64,000 nucleotides of DNA, taken from positions 27,822 through 91,821 of the forward strand of contig JARVJU010000005.1 of NCBI GenBank assembly GCA_029775965.1, in the 5' to 3' direction. The stretch comes from Nitrososphaeria archaeon (GTDB taxonomy: Archaea; Thermoproteota; Nitrososphaeria; Conexivisphaerales; DTJL01). Positions 16,389 through 26,367 of the stretch are shown piece by piece; the stretch's first letter is position 1, and the number at the start of each line of letters is the position of its first letter. The notes under the pieces were generated by a model that saw nothing but the letters and a program-made list of their open reading frames with translations, had not been told where the DNA came from and made no database searches. The position numbers and the translations under genes were made by a program.

Positions 16389-17984
16389 CTACAGCATAGA
16401 AGATACAAAGGCAAGGAACATTTCTTCCGGTCTTCCTGGCCTGCTGCTATACTCTGGATGGAATTGTGTAGCCATGTAGAATTTGTTCTTTGTATACTCC
16501 AGTATTTCTGCCCTCTTTCCTCCATCACTGAAAGCGGAAAAGACGAGGCCGCATGATTCTATCTTTTCTCTGTAGTCAGGGTTTACTTCGTATCTGTGTC
16601 TGTGTCGTCGCCGAATAGTTCTCTTACCGTATATCTTATAGGCAAAGCTATCCTCCTTGATAGTTATATCATGTCCCCCAAGCCTCATAGTAGCGCCAAC
16701 CTCCTTTACACGTCTCTGCTCCGGAAGTAGGTCTATCACGGGGTACTTTGTGTTAGGGTCAATCTCTGTAGAATTTGCACCTTGCATACCACATGCGTAC
16801 CTTGCAAATGCTACTGTAGCGAGCTGAAAACCAAAGCAGAGACCTAAGAACGGAATATTTCTCTCCCTGGCGAAGTTTGCGGCAATTATCTTTCCCTCTG
16901 TTCCTCGCATTCCAAACCCTTGAGGAAGGACTATTCCGTCAAACTCAATCAACCTCTCGGGACCTTCCTTTTCGATCTCCTCCGATTCGATCCAAGTTAT
17001 GCTCAGGTCTACGCCGACTTTTGCTGCTGCGTGAAGCAGTGAGTGATTTACACTGACATAGCTGTCAGCTAGTGCAGTATATTTCCCTACCATCGCAACC
17101 CTAAGCTTCCGTTCATGTTCTTCAAAGCTACTAGCTATACCTTTCCATTCTCCCCAGTCCAAGTGCATTTTGACGTTCATCTTCTTCTCTATTGCCTGCA
17201 GAATACCTTCTTCAAAGAGCATCTCTGGGAGCCTGTAGATATTATGCATATCAGGGTTTGAGATTACTGCAAATTCGGGGACAGATGTAAATAATGCTAT
17301 CTTCTTCTTGGTTTCTGTCGTCAGCTTCTTTTCCGCTCTCACAACTATTGCGTCTGGCTGTATACCTATTCTTCGGAGCTCTTGAACGCTATGCTGTGTG
17401 GGTTTTGTCTTTATTTCACCAACAGGTTGAAGTATTGGGGCCAACGTAACATGAACGAAAAAGGCATCATCATCTGCTTCTTCAAAGGCCATCTGCCTGA
17501 ATGCTTCGAGAAAAGGAAGACTTTCGATATCCCCTACCGTACCACCGCATTCTACAACAAGAAAGTCAAGGCCTTCTTCTCTAGCTGTCAATCGGAGTCT
17601 CTTTTTTATCTCATCTGTTATGTTAGGAATTATTTGCACGCAGCTACCCAGATATTTTCCTGACCTTTCGTCTGCTATGACTCTTTGATAAATTTGTCCT
17701 GTTGTTATATTATTTTCTTTCTTCAGATCCTTATCGAGAAACCTTTCATAAGTGCCAATATCCATATCACACTCACCTCCGTCATCAGTAACAAAGACCT
17801 CTCCGTGCACAAGAGGGTTCATGGTTCCTGCGTCCACGTTAAGATACGGGTCTATCTTCATGCATGATACATTATAACCAGCTAAAAGCAGTAGCTTTGC
17901 TATTGATGCTACAGTAGCTCCCTTACCGAGTCCTGACATGACTCCGCCTGTTACAAAGATGTATTTTGTACGAGTAAGATGCAT
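16389..17984 (-). CDS. pyrG: CTP synthase
   Basis: Makes CTP from UTP, ATP and glutamine. The N-terminal synthase domain starts YIFVTGGVMSGLGKGATVAS with the P-loop-like GKG. Metal-binding DDGGECDMDIGTYERFLD and the phosphate loop VECGGTVGDIESLPFLEA follow. The C-terminal class I glutaminase has nucleophile Cys in FLGLCFGFQ, with His and Glu in TQFHPEYSSRP. 531 residues, full length. The ATG is followed by rio2 downstream. The upstream 75 bases separate it from the PhoU-like gene. Confidence 0.97.
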   Translation of the reverse strand: MHLTRTKYIFVTGGVMSGLGKGATVASIAKLLLLAGYNVSCMKIDPYLNVDAGTMNPLVHGEVFVTDDGGECDMDIGTYERFLDKDLKKENNITTGQIYQRVIADERSGKYLGSCVQIIPNITDEIKKRLRLTAREEGLDFLVVECGGTVGDIESLPFLEAFRQMAFEEADDDAFFVHVTLAPILQPVGEIKTKPTQHSVQELRRIGIQPDAIVVRAEKKLTTETKKKIALFTSVPEFAVISNPDMHNIYRLPEMLFEEGILQAIEKKMNVKMHLDWGEWKGIASSFEEHERKLRVAMVGKYTALADSYVSVNHSLLHAAAKVGVDLSITWIESEEIEKEGPERLIEFDGIVLPQGFGMRGTEGKIIAANFARERNIPFLGLCFGFQLATVAFARYACGMQGANSTEIDPNTKYPVIDLLPEQRRVKEVGATMRLGGHDITIKEDSFAYKIYGKRTIRRRHRHRYEVNPDYREKIESCGLVFSAFSDGGKRAEILEYTKNKFYMATQFHPEYSSRPGRPEEMFLAFVSSML

Positions 17985-18059
17985 GATTAGCCTATTAGAC
18001 TGTATATTTTAAACACTACCCTATTTTGTGAGATACCAATGCTCAGCATCTGCAGTGGG

Positions 18060-19016
18060 TCATTTGACGTATGGATACAGAGTGCTTGCTAAATCAGCTA
18101 TATCTACTATGAGTCTATGTATCTCTCTCAAAGTCATTTTCACTTCCTTAAGAGCAAGTTCTTCAGGTAAAATCTCTATATGCTCATAAACCCGGAGAGC
18201 AGAGTCGAGAAAGGTCATATATGGTTCAGTCTTAGCGCCTGTAAAATAATTGTAAGCAGAATCATGTAATGACGCTATTTCGCCCAATACCATCTTCAGT
18301 TGCCAAATATCTTCAGCCTTCTTGTAGCTCTGTGATATCAACTCCGCCAACCTGTGAACCATATCGCCAAGGTACTCCAAATGGTGGAAGGCTATTCTGT
18401 AATCCAAAGCCTTCACACCACTTAACCCTAGCTTTGCTGCTATAGCTGGGTTCGCCGCAGCCTGCCTTAGTATCCTTACTCCTAGGAAGAAAAGTCGGTC
18501 TATCTCAGCGTCACGGTCAAGGATATCGTTCAGGAGATCCTGATCTCCTAATGCTTCTGTTATGTCCGTATAAATGCTTCGTGACAGAGTGTTCATGCGA
18601 GAAAAGATCCTGAATGGTGTCATAGTTTCTGTATCAAACATGAACCTGAACGTGAGGCTTCCAACGTCTTGGTCTATGAGTTCAAGCCCTAGAAAATCCT
18701 TAGCTACATCCCTTATTATCTTTCTTGTTTTAAACGCCTTGGGCTCAACCTCTACTTTTATCTGATCCATACCAGAAAGATATGCAGCAGCTACCTCTCT
18801 CTTTACATACATGGGGTCTTCACCATAAGCCTTTAAAGTTGCAATGCTGCTGGCTGAAGGTGCAGAGGGTTCCACCGATACGAGAAGCGAACCACTAGGA
18901 GTTTCATCTATGCCTATTGTGTCTCCTTTTTTCAATCCGTTAGCTATAACCCATCTTTTTGGTACAGAGATGAATAATGTACCTCCGCCTAACATCTGTA
19001 ATCTTCTGTAATACAC
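18060..19016 (-). CDS. AbrB-PhoU phosphate-type regulator
   Basis: Fusion common in archaea: an N-terminal SpoVT/AbrB DNA-binding fold (about residues 1-50; GGGTLFISVPKRWVIANGLKKGDTI, read as GTLFISVPKRWV and NGLKKGDTIGI) followed by PhoU-like helical bundles (about 110-318). Such proteins are predicted regulators of phosphate uptake. 318 residues. The start is GTG; a TATA-like TATTTAAA lies about 15-20 bases upstream. No phosphate transporter gene is next to it, so the regulated target is not evident from context. Confidence 0.85.
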   Translation of the reverse strand: MYYRRLQMLGGGTLFISVPKRWVIANGLKKGDTIGIDETPSGSLLVSVEPSAPSASSIATLKAYGEDPMYVKREVAAAYLSGMDQIKVEVEPKAFKTRKIIRDVAKDFLGLELIDQDVGSLTFRFMFDTETMTPFRIFSRMNTLSRSIYTDITEALGDQDLLNDILDRDAEIDRLFFLGVRILRQAAANPAIAAKLGLSGVKALDYRIAFHHLEYLGDMVHRLAELISQSYKKAEDIWQLKMVLGEIASLHDSAYNYFTGAKTEPYMTFLDSALRVYEHIEILPEELALKEVKMTLREIHRLIVDIADLASTLYPYVK

Positions 19017-19146
19017 ACCCTATAGAGATATTTAAACGGGTATAAACTTATCTCGCTAAGTTATGAGTAGCAGATGTGTTGCAATTCAAGGTTATACTTC
19101 TATGTAATGTGTAAGGAGGTTTCTGTCTTTTAACATCTCGCCTACG

Positions 19147-20262
19147 TCAGAGTGTTATGAGTTCCTTCGAGAAGGTTGTCAGAAGTTGAGGCCTTTCTTT
19201 TACCAACACACTATCTTCTATCCTGACACCAAATTTACTGTGGAAATATACACCTGGCTCTACTGTAACAGTCATCCCTTCCTGCAAGGTCACTTTGTCA
19301 CCAGCTCTCAGCCAGGGAGGCTCATGAACGTCTAGGCCTATTCCATGTCCTGTCCCATGTACAAAGTATTCAGCATAGCCATCTTTTCTTAATGATTCTC
19401 TGCATGCTGTGTCGACATCTCCTGTAGTATGTTTTGTGTCTGTAAGTGTCACCCCTTCTATCTGGGATTTCAAGACAGCGTTGTATGTATTCTTCATCTC
19501 CGTCGAGATTGTTCCAACAGCAAATGTCCTTGTACAGTCTATCACATATCCCTTATACCTAAGAACCAAATCCAGAATCACAAATTCTCCATTCTTTATT
19601 TCTCTGTCCGTAGTGTAGGCATGTGGAAGAGCACCGTTTGGACCGGAGGCTACAATGAGAGGATTTAGTGTTGATTCGTACGCTGGAGGGTCAGCGCCAT
19701 CAACGATCATCTGTTCAACCAAGGCTGCTGAGATTTTCCTTTCTGATATGCCAGTATCTACAATTTCAGTCGCTAAAGAGTATAACCTATCCATAATTTT
19801 CCCTCCTTGACTGATTAAGCTCAACTCCGATTCATCCTTGACCATCCTTACGTTGAAGAAGATTTCCTGTTCAGCTAGAGGGGTTTTCCCAAGTTTTGAA
19901 GCGATCGTTTTATAAGTTGACAGACTTACATCATCTACAGCTACATTTTTATTCTTTACAAGGTCTGAGATCACATCAAACATCTTGACCCCTCTGTCCG
20001 CTTCTACTATTTCCGTATCTACAACACTTTCCTCCGCCCTTTCCTTCTCCAACAGAGGAACGACAAGATGCGCACCTGAATCATCGATGACTGCTATTGC
20101 TTCCCCCCAGAAATTCGTAAGATAGTATAGATTCTGCGGTGTGCCCACTATGCAGACTTCTGCTCCTCTTTTCTGTGTCTCGCTAAGAACCTTCTGTCTT
20201 CTGCTTCTGAAGAACGAGGAGTTGCTCATTACCTCAGGTAGAAAGACGTTCGTTATCAGCAT
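19147..20262 (-). CDS. pepQ: Xaa-Pro dipeptidase/aminopeptidase (M24B)
   Basis: Metallopeptidase of the pita-bread fold that cleaves the bond before proline in di- or oligopeptides. The N-terminal creatinase-like domain (about 1-130) precedes the catalytic domain with all five metal ligands: VILDLVLRYKGYVID (two Asp), GTGHGIGLDVHEPP (His), MTVTVEPGVY (Glu) and VRIEDSVLV (Glu). 371 residues, typical. It is a single gene, 130 bases downstream (in its own direction) of nothing coding; the PhoU-like gene follows on the same strand. An ATG further in (MSNSSFFRSRRQ, residue 12) is a possible alternative start. Confidence 0.93.
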   Translation of the reverse strand: MLITNVFLPEVMSNSSFFRSRRQKVLSETQKRGAEVCIVGTPQNLYYLTNFWGEAIAVIDDSGAHLVVPLLEKERAEESVVDTEIVEADRGVKMFDVISDLVKNKNVAVDDVSLSTYKTIASKLGKTPLAEQEIFFNVRMVKDESELSLISQGGKIMDRLYSLATEIVDTGISERKISAALVEQMIVDGADPPAYESTLNPLIVASGPNGALPHAYTTDREIKNGEFVILDLVLRYKGYVIDCTRTFAVGTISTEMKNTYNAVLKSQIEGVTLTDTKHTTGDVDTACRESLRKDGYAEYFVHGTGHGIGLDVHEPPWLRAGDKVTLQEGMTVTVEPGVYFHSKFGVRIEDSVLVKERPQLLTTFSKELITL

Positions 20263-20404
20263 TACGGTGCAATAATCAAGTAATCAATCATTGTACCAGT
20301 GCACCGTAAGTAAGAAAGGTGTACGATAAGTTAGTTTACTAATTTTCTCAAATATAGATAGCGGAGGTACAAATAAATATCACTCGATACATGGCTAATT
20401 TAAG

Positions 20405-20790
20405 CCCCAATGAAAGTCTACAATGTCAACACTGATAAAAGCATTGTGACAGATGGCTTGGGTCCGAGCTTTGCAGATGAGGCGATGGTTGTGGAAAAAG
20501 TCAAAGCCAAGGCTAGATAATTACATCCAAAGAGCATGGGCTTGCGCTCGGTAGATGGTCGTCAAAAGACCTGCCATAGATGGAATATAGATGCTCTAGC
20601 TGTGAAGAGAAGCTACCAGGGGATGAATTGTTTCTTACATCAAAATGTTCGGTATCATTAGTATTCACCTTATGATATCATGTTATCTCCTGCGGAACAA
20701 GCACCTTGCCATGACAGCCTGATAGCAAGCTGGGCATTGGAGCAAGAAGCCATCAGTTTTAACTTGCGAGGGAGGTCACTAATTTTAGGT
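20405..20790 (+). pseudogene. Probable decayed tnpB remnant
   Basis: This 580-base gap has no intact gene, but pieces resemble a TnpB 3' end. A short frame from ATG 20580 encodes MEYRCSSCEEKLPGDELFL then SKC, like a broken zinc ribbon. At 20700-20785 the frame reading SPAEQAPCHDSLIASWALEQ then EAISFNLRGRS resembles the loosely conserved C terminus of TnpB proteins, which often ends with an EQEA/KQEA block near the element's right end. Frames are interrupted and I cannot confirm homology by eye. Confidence 0.3.
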
Positions 20791-20845
20791 ATTATGTGAT
20801 TATTCCTGATAATCCTAGTGCTTAAATAGTTATGTAATTTATTCA

Positions 20846-23800
20846 ATGCAAGCGTCCGATAAAATGGTCTTCATATCTCGTCTGACCCTCAAGGGGTTCA
20901 AGTCTTTCCCCGCGAAGCCTGTTACTGTTGTCCTTGAACCAGGATTTAACGCAATTACCGGGCCGAATGGTTCCGGTAAGTCTAATATTATGGACGCGAT
21001 AAGATTTGTGTTAGGAGAGAACAGTCCGAAGGCTCTTAGACATAATAAAATGTCTGACGTTATAAATGATCAATCGAGAGATGAATTGGGAGCTGTTAGG
21101 GTTTCGCTTACTCTTGATAATTCCGACAGGTCACTTCCCTTGGATACTGATAAAGTTGTAGTATCAAGGGAGCTGCATAAGAACGGAGACAGCACATACT
21201 TTATCGACGGACGGAGGGTGCCAAGGAATCATTATTTGGAGTTTCTTGGTGCCGCGCATCTTACTCCCGACGGTCTTAACATAGTAGCCCAGGGAACAAT
21301 ACAAAGACTTTCAGAACTCACACCAGATGAGAGAAGGGCTGCGGTAGAGCAGTATTTAGGGCTCAAGCATTTTGACGAAAAGAAAGCAGAAGCGATGGCC
21401 AGATTGCGCGAAGCTGACAATGAGCTTGCCGTTTCATTCGCTAAACTTGATGAGAAAAGAGAGGCAATTGAGAGGTTACAAGCTGAAAGAAATGATGCAT
21501 TAAGACTAAGGCAAGTGCAGAGAGAGATAGCCAGAATAAGGAAATCTATGCTTTTAGCTACTGTCAATCGTACAGAAGATGAACTGCAATCTGCGAATGA
21601 GAAGATAAAACAGTTGCAAAGGATTAAGAGCGACCTAGAAGCATCAACAGCGATCGCAGAGGATGAGAAGCACAGACTGGAAAATGAAAGGGAAGAATAT
21701 TACTCTACTAGAATAGCTGGCCCCAACATGAAACTTACCGAGATTGGTCTCTCAATTGCACAGAAGAAAAAAGAAGCTGAGTACCTTGAACAAAGAAAGC
21801 TTCAGCTTCTTAACTCCAAAGCATCACTTGAACAAGCCATACCTAAGCTTAGAAGCATGCAAGAAGCCGCAATAACCGAAATAAATGCAGCTCAAAACGA
21901 TGTAAACGTCATTCAGCAGCAGGTTAAAACAGTACAAGATCAGATAGATTCGTTAACACAGAAGGTTAACGCTTTACAGAGTGAAGCTGTAGAACTGCAG
22001 CGGAGGAAGGAGTCATTAGTTCCCAAAGAAAATACGCTAGTTCAAGCAGTTCATATGTTGCAGCAGAAGAAGAATGAACCTGACAATGAACTTCAGAGAA
22101 TAGTTAGAGAGGTTGCAACCTTCAGGGAACAACAGTCAGAGATGCAAAAGAAAAGAGATGATTTGATAGCCATGACGAACAACTTCAAGTCGATGCTTGA
22201 TGAAATAGGCAGGATACTCCCTGAAAGGCAAAAAGAACTTTCAGAAATAGAGGACAAGATCAAGTCTTACTATGAACAAAAGAAGAATCTTTCCAAAGAG
22301 ATACAGCAGGCGGAAAAGATTCTTGATAACGCAAGGGAAACTGTCACAAAATACGTTTCTGGTAAGGAATTGGCCGAAAGGTTTCTTGGCGAAGAGCTGA
22401 ACGTTGTCAAAATAGAAGAGCTGGCCCAGACTGGAGCTATAAATGGATTCCGTGGTATATTACAGAATATAATATCTTTTGATCCAAAGTATGGTCCAGC
22501 TATCAAGGCTACAGGCCAAGAATGGCTCTACAGTTTTGTTGTAGACGATGTCCCAACACTTGTAGAAGTGGCTTCACTGGCTAAAAGGCTGAAGACCGGA
22601 CGGATCAAAATACTGCCTCTCTCTGAGCTTGAAGGAACCCCTGTAGTAGAAGTTCCGAATGAGCAGGGAGTGCTTGGGGTAGTGTCAGAGTTTGTAAAGT
22701 GCAGTAAAGAGTACAGGGCAGTGGTTGAGTTCGCATTTGGTAATACACTGCTTGCAGATACAGCGAAGAATGCCTTTCTGGTATCTCAAAAGGGATACAG
22801 GTGTGTTTCTTTAAATGGCGATCTGTTTGAATCGAATGTGTCTGCGATGGAAACAGGGAAGATAAGAGATGTAACACTGGTTGAGATAGGGGTATCAGAC
22901 TTGGAATCAGTTAGGATAGCTGAAGAATCTCTGAAGTCGCTCAAGGATTCTTTAGACAGAAGGAAGAGAGTACTTGACAAGCTTGATCACATTTTGTATG
23001 CCTTAGAGGATAAGAAATTGAACCTTCTTGTCCAGATAAGGGAGTTAGGATCTAACCTGAAGACATACAGGTCGTTTCTGAAGAGGTATACTTCCCTGTC
23101 AAATAATGCTGAGATGAAGCTATCGAAGATTACATCTTTGATTAAGAGATACGAAACAAGGACAATGATACTACAGCAGAAGATTCAGTCTATATCGGAG
23201 AGAATATCAAAGATAAACGAAAGGATCTCATCGATTGGTATAGAAGAGCTTGAAAAGTCTCTAGCTCAACTGCAGGCGTCAAGAGCATCTCTAATGTCTG
23301 AAATAGACGATAAAAATAGGACAATAACTTCACTTAACACAGAAATATCAAAACATCAGGCAAGGCTTAATGGTGAGCTAAGACCTCGTCTTGAGCAGAT
23401 TGAATCTACACTCAGCCATTCCCTTAAAGAGCTGGCATCCATTGAGTCTGAGCTTCTAGGCTTGGAGTCAAAACTCCAGGACCTACAGAGAGATTTAGAT
23501 GCTCTGAGCAATGAGCAACGTGTAGTAAGAGAAGAGGATGAAAGAGCTTTACCCCGTCTGAAGGAGATAGAGGATTCGATAAAGAACAAAGAACAGCAAA
23601 TCTCCTCGTACAGGCAGCAGATGCTGAGGCTTGATAGAGAAATAATAAAGATGGAAAACGAAGTGCAAACTTTACAGGGTAAGAAAGAAACAGTGCTATC
23701 TGAACTTTCTTCCCTTGATGTTGAGGAAGAGGTCTATTTTAACGAAACGCTGGAACTACTCTTATCCGACCTTAAGCAGGAAGAAGCAGAGCTTAAAGAC

Positions 23801-24406
23801 AAAGTTAACCTTCTTGCCCCACAGAACTATCAGGAAGCATTTATCAGTTATAGGAGCGCATCAGAAAGAAGAAACGAACTAGAAAAAGATAGGAATGCAA
23901 TAGTCTCCTTTATAGAGAAGATAGAGGGCGAAAAGAAATCAGCCTTTATGATGGCTTTTGAGAAGCTGGACAGAGAGGTAAGATCTATATTTCACAGGCT
24001 GACAGGAGGGGAAGGTTGGCTTGAACTGGAGGAGCCAGATGATCCATTTGCAGGAGGGATATTTCTAATGGCACGTTTCCAGAACAGCACACCAAGAGAA
24101 TCCTCAAGCCTTAGTGGTGGAGAGAAGGCAATATCTGCACTTCCATTTCTTCTGGCTTTCCAGACAATCTATCCCTCAGGGTTCTACCTTTTCGACGAAG
24201 TTGATGCGGCGCTTGACCCTTTGTATGCCCAAGGTCTAGGTTCCCTGCTAGCTGAGTGGGCGCAGCAAGCGCAAATAATCGCAATTTCATTCAAGGAGTC
24301 TGTAATCAGCAACGCGGAAAACCTGATAGGCGTGTACAAGACTAATGGATTGAGCAATGTAGTAAGACTGAAAAGAGGTGTAACAGTAGATGTCAAAGCA
24401 GGATAA
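20846..24406 (+). CDS. smc: SMC chromosome partition protein
   Basis: Long coiled-coil ATPase that organises and segregates the chromosome. Walker A GPNGSGKSN near residue 40, a coiled coil to about 510, a hinge (about 520-680; INGFRGILQNIISFDPKYG), the returning coiled coil, then signature SSLSGGEKAISALPFLLAF and Walker B GFYLFDEVDAALDPL. 1186 residues, the normal size. A TATA-like GCTTAAATAG about 22 bases before the ATG supports this start; a second ATG seven codons in is possible. The kleisin gene overlaps by 17 bases and ScpB follows, giving the complete condensin-like operon. Confidence 0.97.
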   Translation: MQASDKMVFISRLTLKGFKSFPAKPVTVVLEPGFNAITGPNGSGKSNIMDAIRFVLGENSPKALRHNKMSDVINDQSRDELGAVRVSLTLDNSDRSLPLDTDKVVVSRELHKNGDSTYFIDGRRVPRNHYLEFLGAAHLTPDGLNIVAQGTIQRLSELTPDERRAAVEQYLGLKHFDEKKAEAMARLREADNELAVSFAKLDEKREAIERLQAERNDALRLRQVQREIARIRKSMLLATVNRTEDELQSANEKIKQLQRIKSDLEASTAIAEDEKHRLENEREEYYSTRIAGPNMKLTEIGLSIAQKKKEAEYLEQRKLQLLNSKASLEQAIPKLRSMQEAAITEINAAQNDVNVIQQQVKTVQDQIDSLTQKVNALQSEAVELQRRKESLVPKENTLVQAVHMLQQKKNEPDNELQRIVREVATFREQQSEMQKKRDDLIAMTNNFKSMLDEIGRILPERQKELSEIEDKIKSYYEQKKNLSKEIQQAEKILDNARETVTKYVSGKELAERFLGEELNVVKIEELAQTGAINGFRGILQNIISFDPKYGPAIKATGQEWLYSFVVDDVPTLVEVASLAKRLKTGRIKILPLSELEGTPVVEVPNEQGVLGVVSEFVKCSKEYRAVVEFAFGNTLLADTAKNAFLVSQKGYRCVSLNGDLFESNVSAMETGKIRDVTLVEIGVSDLESVRIAEESLKSLKDSLDRRKRVLDKLDHILYALEDKKLNLLVQIRELGSNLKTYRSFLKRYTSLSNNAEMKLSKITSLIKRYETRTMILQQKIQSISERISKINERISSIGIEELEKSLAQLQASRASLMSEIDDKNRTITSLNTEISKHQARLNGELRPRLEQIESTLSHSLKELASIESELLGLESKLQDLQRDLDALSNEQRVVREEDERALPRLKEIEDSIKNKEQQISSYRQQMLRLDREIIKMENEVQTLQGKKETVLSELSSLDVEEEVYFNETLELLLSDLKQEEAELKDKVNLLAPQNYQEAFISYRSASERRNELEKDRNAIVSFIEKIEGEKKSAFMMAFEKLDREVRSIFHRLTGGEGWLELEEPDDPFAGGIFLMARFQNSTPRESSSLSGGEKAISALPFLLAFQTIYPSGFYLFDEVDAALDPLYAQGLGSLLAEWAQQAQIIAISFKESVISNAENLIGVYKTNGLSNVVRLKRGVTVDVKAG

Positions 24407-25031
24407 AGATGAATCAGTAAGAATACTTCTGAACCCTGCCATAGCCCTCAGAGTGAAGCCTTGGGACGTAAGCATCCACATGTTACTGGAGCGATTTCTT
24501 AGCTACTTGGAGCAAAAACCGATTGTAGACATGAGACTGAGCGGTCTAGCATTACTTACATCCAGCATACTGTACAAGCTCAAAGTCGAGCAGTTATTCT
24601 ATGAAGAGACAAAATCATCTAAGAAAAACATTTCAGAGCTTACCGAGCCGACGGAGACTCTACGAATGCCTTTCAGGCTTCAAGCGCCTATATCTGATAT
24701 AGCAGATCTTCTTTCAGCATTGGAGTCGCTCCTGCAGGAGATGGAAAGACCTGTTGTGGAAAAACATGATACAAGTCTCTTCCAGCCTATTCTCGAATCT
24801 CAAGCAGTGGAGAAGGATACTATCAATCAGATCATAGAATCATATTCAGTTGTCATATTAGCTATGCTAAAAGAGAAGCAGCAGATAAAATTCACAGAGC
24901 TGACAAATGGTAAAGAATGGCCTGATGTAGTCAGGTCGTTCATTGTCATTCTATTTCTTGCTCATCAAGGCAAAGTGGTGCTTTTACAGGAAGATGAAAT
25001 GCAGGATATAATCTTGATGGGTGTAGGATGA
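24390..25031 (+). CDS. scpA: Kleisin subunit ScpA
   Basis: Kleisin that closes the SMC ring and binds ScpB. The N-terminal helix KPWDVSIHMLLERFLSYLEQ and MRLSGLALLTSSILYKLKVE are typical of ScpA, and the C terminus (about 160-213) is a winged helix that would contact the SMC head (VVILAMLKEKQQIKFTELT). At 213 residues it is shorter than many bacterial ScpA proteins but normal for archaea. It starts inside smc and overlaps scpB by 4 bases, so all three subunits are translationally linked. Confidence 0.9.
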   Translation: MSKQDKDESVRILLNPAIALRVKPWDVSIHMLLERFLSYLEQKPIVDMRLSGLALLTSSILYKLKVEQLFYEETKSSKKNISELTEPTETLRMPFRLQAPISDIADLLSALESLLQEMERPVVEKHDTSLFQPILESQAVEKDTINQIIESYSVVILAMLKEKQQIKFTELTNGKEWPDVVRSFIVILFLAHQGKVVLLQEDEMQDIILMGVG

Positions 25032-25579
25032 TGTCAGAAGATAAATCATTCGAAGGTAGGATAGAAGCTGCCCTCTACTCTGCCGGAAGGCCTATAAGCG
25101 TAGATGAATTGTGCAGGGCCGCGCAAACCACTTCACGAAGAAAGGTTATATCATCTTTGCTGAAAATAATCAAAAAGGTTGAAGCAAACTTTGCTGCGAT
25201 AGAGGTGATAAAGGTGGGCGATGATAGCTATGCTATGCAGCTGAAGCCCCAGTTCAATAGTATGGCAAAGAAATTTGCGAACCAACCTTTGCTCTCGAAA
25301 TCAATAATGAAGACACTTACCATGATAGCTTACTTTCAGCCTGTATCCGCAAGAAGTTTATCTGCAAGAAGAGGCTCGTCCGTATACAGGCATCTGAAGA
25401 TACTCGAATCTATGGGTTTTGTATCGAGTACTGCTCAAGGGAAGAGCAGTTCATACACGACGACTGAATACTTTTCTGACTATTTTGGTCTTCCAAAGGA
25501 TAAAACAAAGCTAAAAGAAAGTCTGAAAAGACTCTTTCCCGAACAAGTAGAACAGTCATTGCACCAAGTTTCTACTTAG
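25028..25579 (+). CDS. scpB: ScpB segregation and condensation protein
   Basis: Forms a dimer that binds kleisin ScpA in the SMC complex. Two winged-helix domains are visible: GRIEAALYSAGRPISVDELC in the first and KTLTMIAYFQPVSARSL in the second, the latter containing the conserved T-x2-x-IAYFQP block. RGSSVYRHLKILESMGFV is the second recognition helix region. 183 residues. It overlaps scpA by 4 bases and is the last gene of the operon. Confidence 0.93.
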   Translation: MMSEDKSFEGRIEAALYSAGRPISVDELCRAAQTTSRRKVISSLLKIIKKVEANFAAIEVIKVGDDSYAMQLKPQFNSMAKKFANQPLLSKSIMKTLTMIAYFQPVSARSLSARRGSSVYRHLKILESMGFVSSTAQGKSSSYTTTEYFSDYFGLPKDKTKLKESLKRLFPEQVEQSLHQVST

Positions 25580-25974
25580 CTAGATCGTAGCTTTAGACGA
25601 AATATATACCCCTTCCCTCGGAAGATAATGAGCCTATGTTTTAGTTATGTTACCGATTCTCACGATATGAAATTGCGCATTAGTCCACGTTTTGCCCTGT
25701 TTCGCTGATATTCTTTATATTCCATAGCATCTTGACTCAAGCTAATTCATGAAGTTTATCTCCATCTTTAGGTTTAAGTAGAATTGCGGGTATCCTGAGC
25801 ATATTTCCTTATCTTCTAATTCAACATTATCATGGGGGTATTATGGTATCATATTCACGATATTAAGCACCGCGCTTCTTTGGCTTTCTGTTTCCGTCTT
25901 CATAAATGAGATGGTTCACTACACAGGAGCATAGTCAATGCTTAAATCATAGCAATTTGTGCTTGCTGCGAGAG
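25580..25974. other. Intergenic region before the S8e operon
   Basis: About 395 bases with no clear gene. CTTAAATC at 25941-25948 is a good TATA-like box some 27-34 bases before the S8e TTG. On the minus strand an 18-codon frame (25919-25863, GTG start) encodes a very basic peptide ending DGNRKPKKRGA; it could be a tiny gene sharing this promoter region or chance. I see no repeat or structured RNA here. Confidence 0.35.
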
Positions 25975-26361
25975 TTGACAAGACCGATCGAAAATTTAAG
26001 AAAGAGAAAGGCCACAGGAGGTAAAAGGATACCGTACAGAGGGAGAAGAGCGTACGAATATGATGGATTTGCACTCGAACCTGTCATAGGTAAAGAGTCT
26101 AAGGCATGGCGAAGGATTAGGGGTGGCAAGAAGAAGGTTGGTTTGGTTATGGTAGAATTTGCCAATGTACTAGACCCTTCAAAGCATACTGCAAAAAAGG
26201 TAAAGGTGGTGAGAGTTACTCAGAATAAAGCAAACAGGGATTATGAAAGAAGGGGAGTAATAACAAAAGGGACTGTGATAGAGACAGAGCTCGGAAGGGC
26301 AGTAGTTACCTCAAGGCCTTCTCAGCATGGAGTTGTCAATGCTGTCTTGGCTTCTAGGTAA
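25975..26361 (+). CDS. rps8e: Ribosomal protein S8e
   Basis: Archaeal/eukaryotic small-subunit protein. The N terminus ENLRKRKATGGKRIPYRGRR is the family signature, and NRDYERRGVITKGTVIETE with VTSRPSQHGVVNAVL completes it. The frame is open further upstream (ATG 25906), but the TTG at 25975 gives MTRPIENLRKRK, matching the known N terminus, and a TATA-like box sits at the right distance for leaderless transcription. 129 residues. First gene of an operon with SRP19, GAR1, TFB, a TFE-beta-like factor and RlmE. Confidence 0.95.
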   Translation: MTRPIENLRKRKATGGKRIPYRGRRAYEYDGFALEPVIGKESKAWRRIRGGKKKVGLVMVEFANVLDPSKHTAKKVKVVRVTQNKANRDYERRGVITKGTVIETELGRAVVTSRPSQHGVVNAVLASR

Positions 26362-26367
26362 TTAAGG

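Noticed and set aside
17382..17867. Plus-strand frames opposite pyrG
   Set aside because: Shadow frames of a well-conserved gene; composition mirrors the antisense of CTP synthase.
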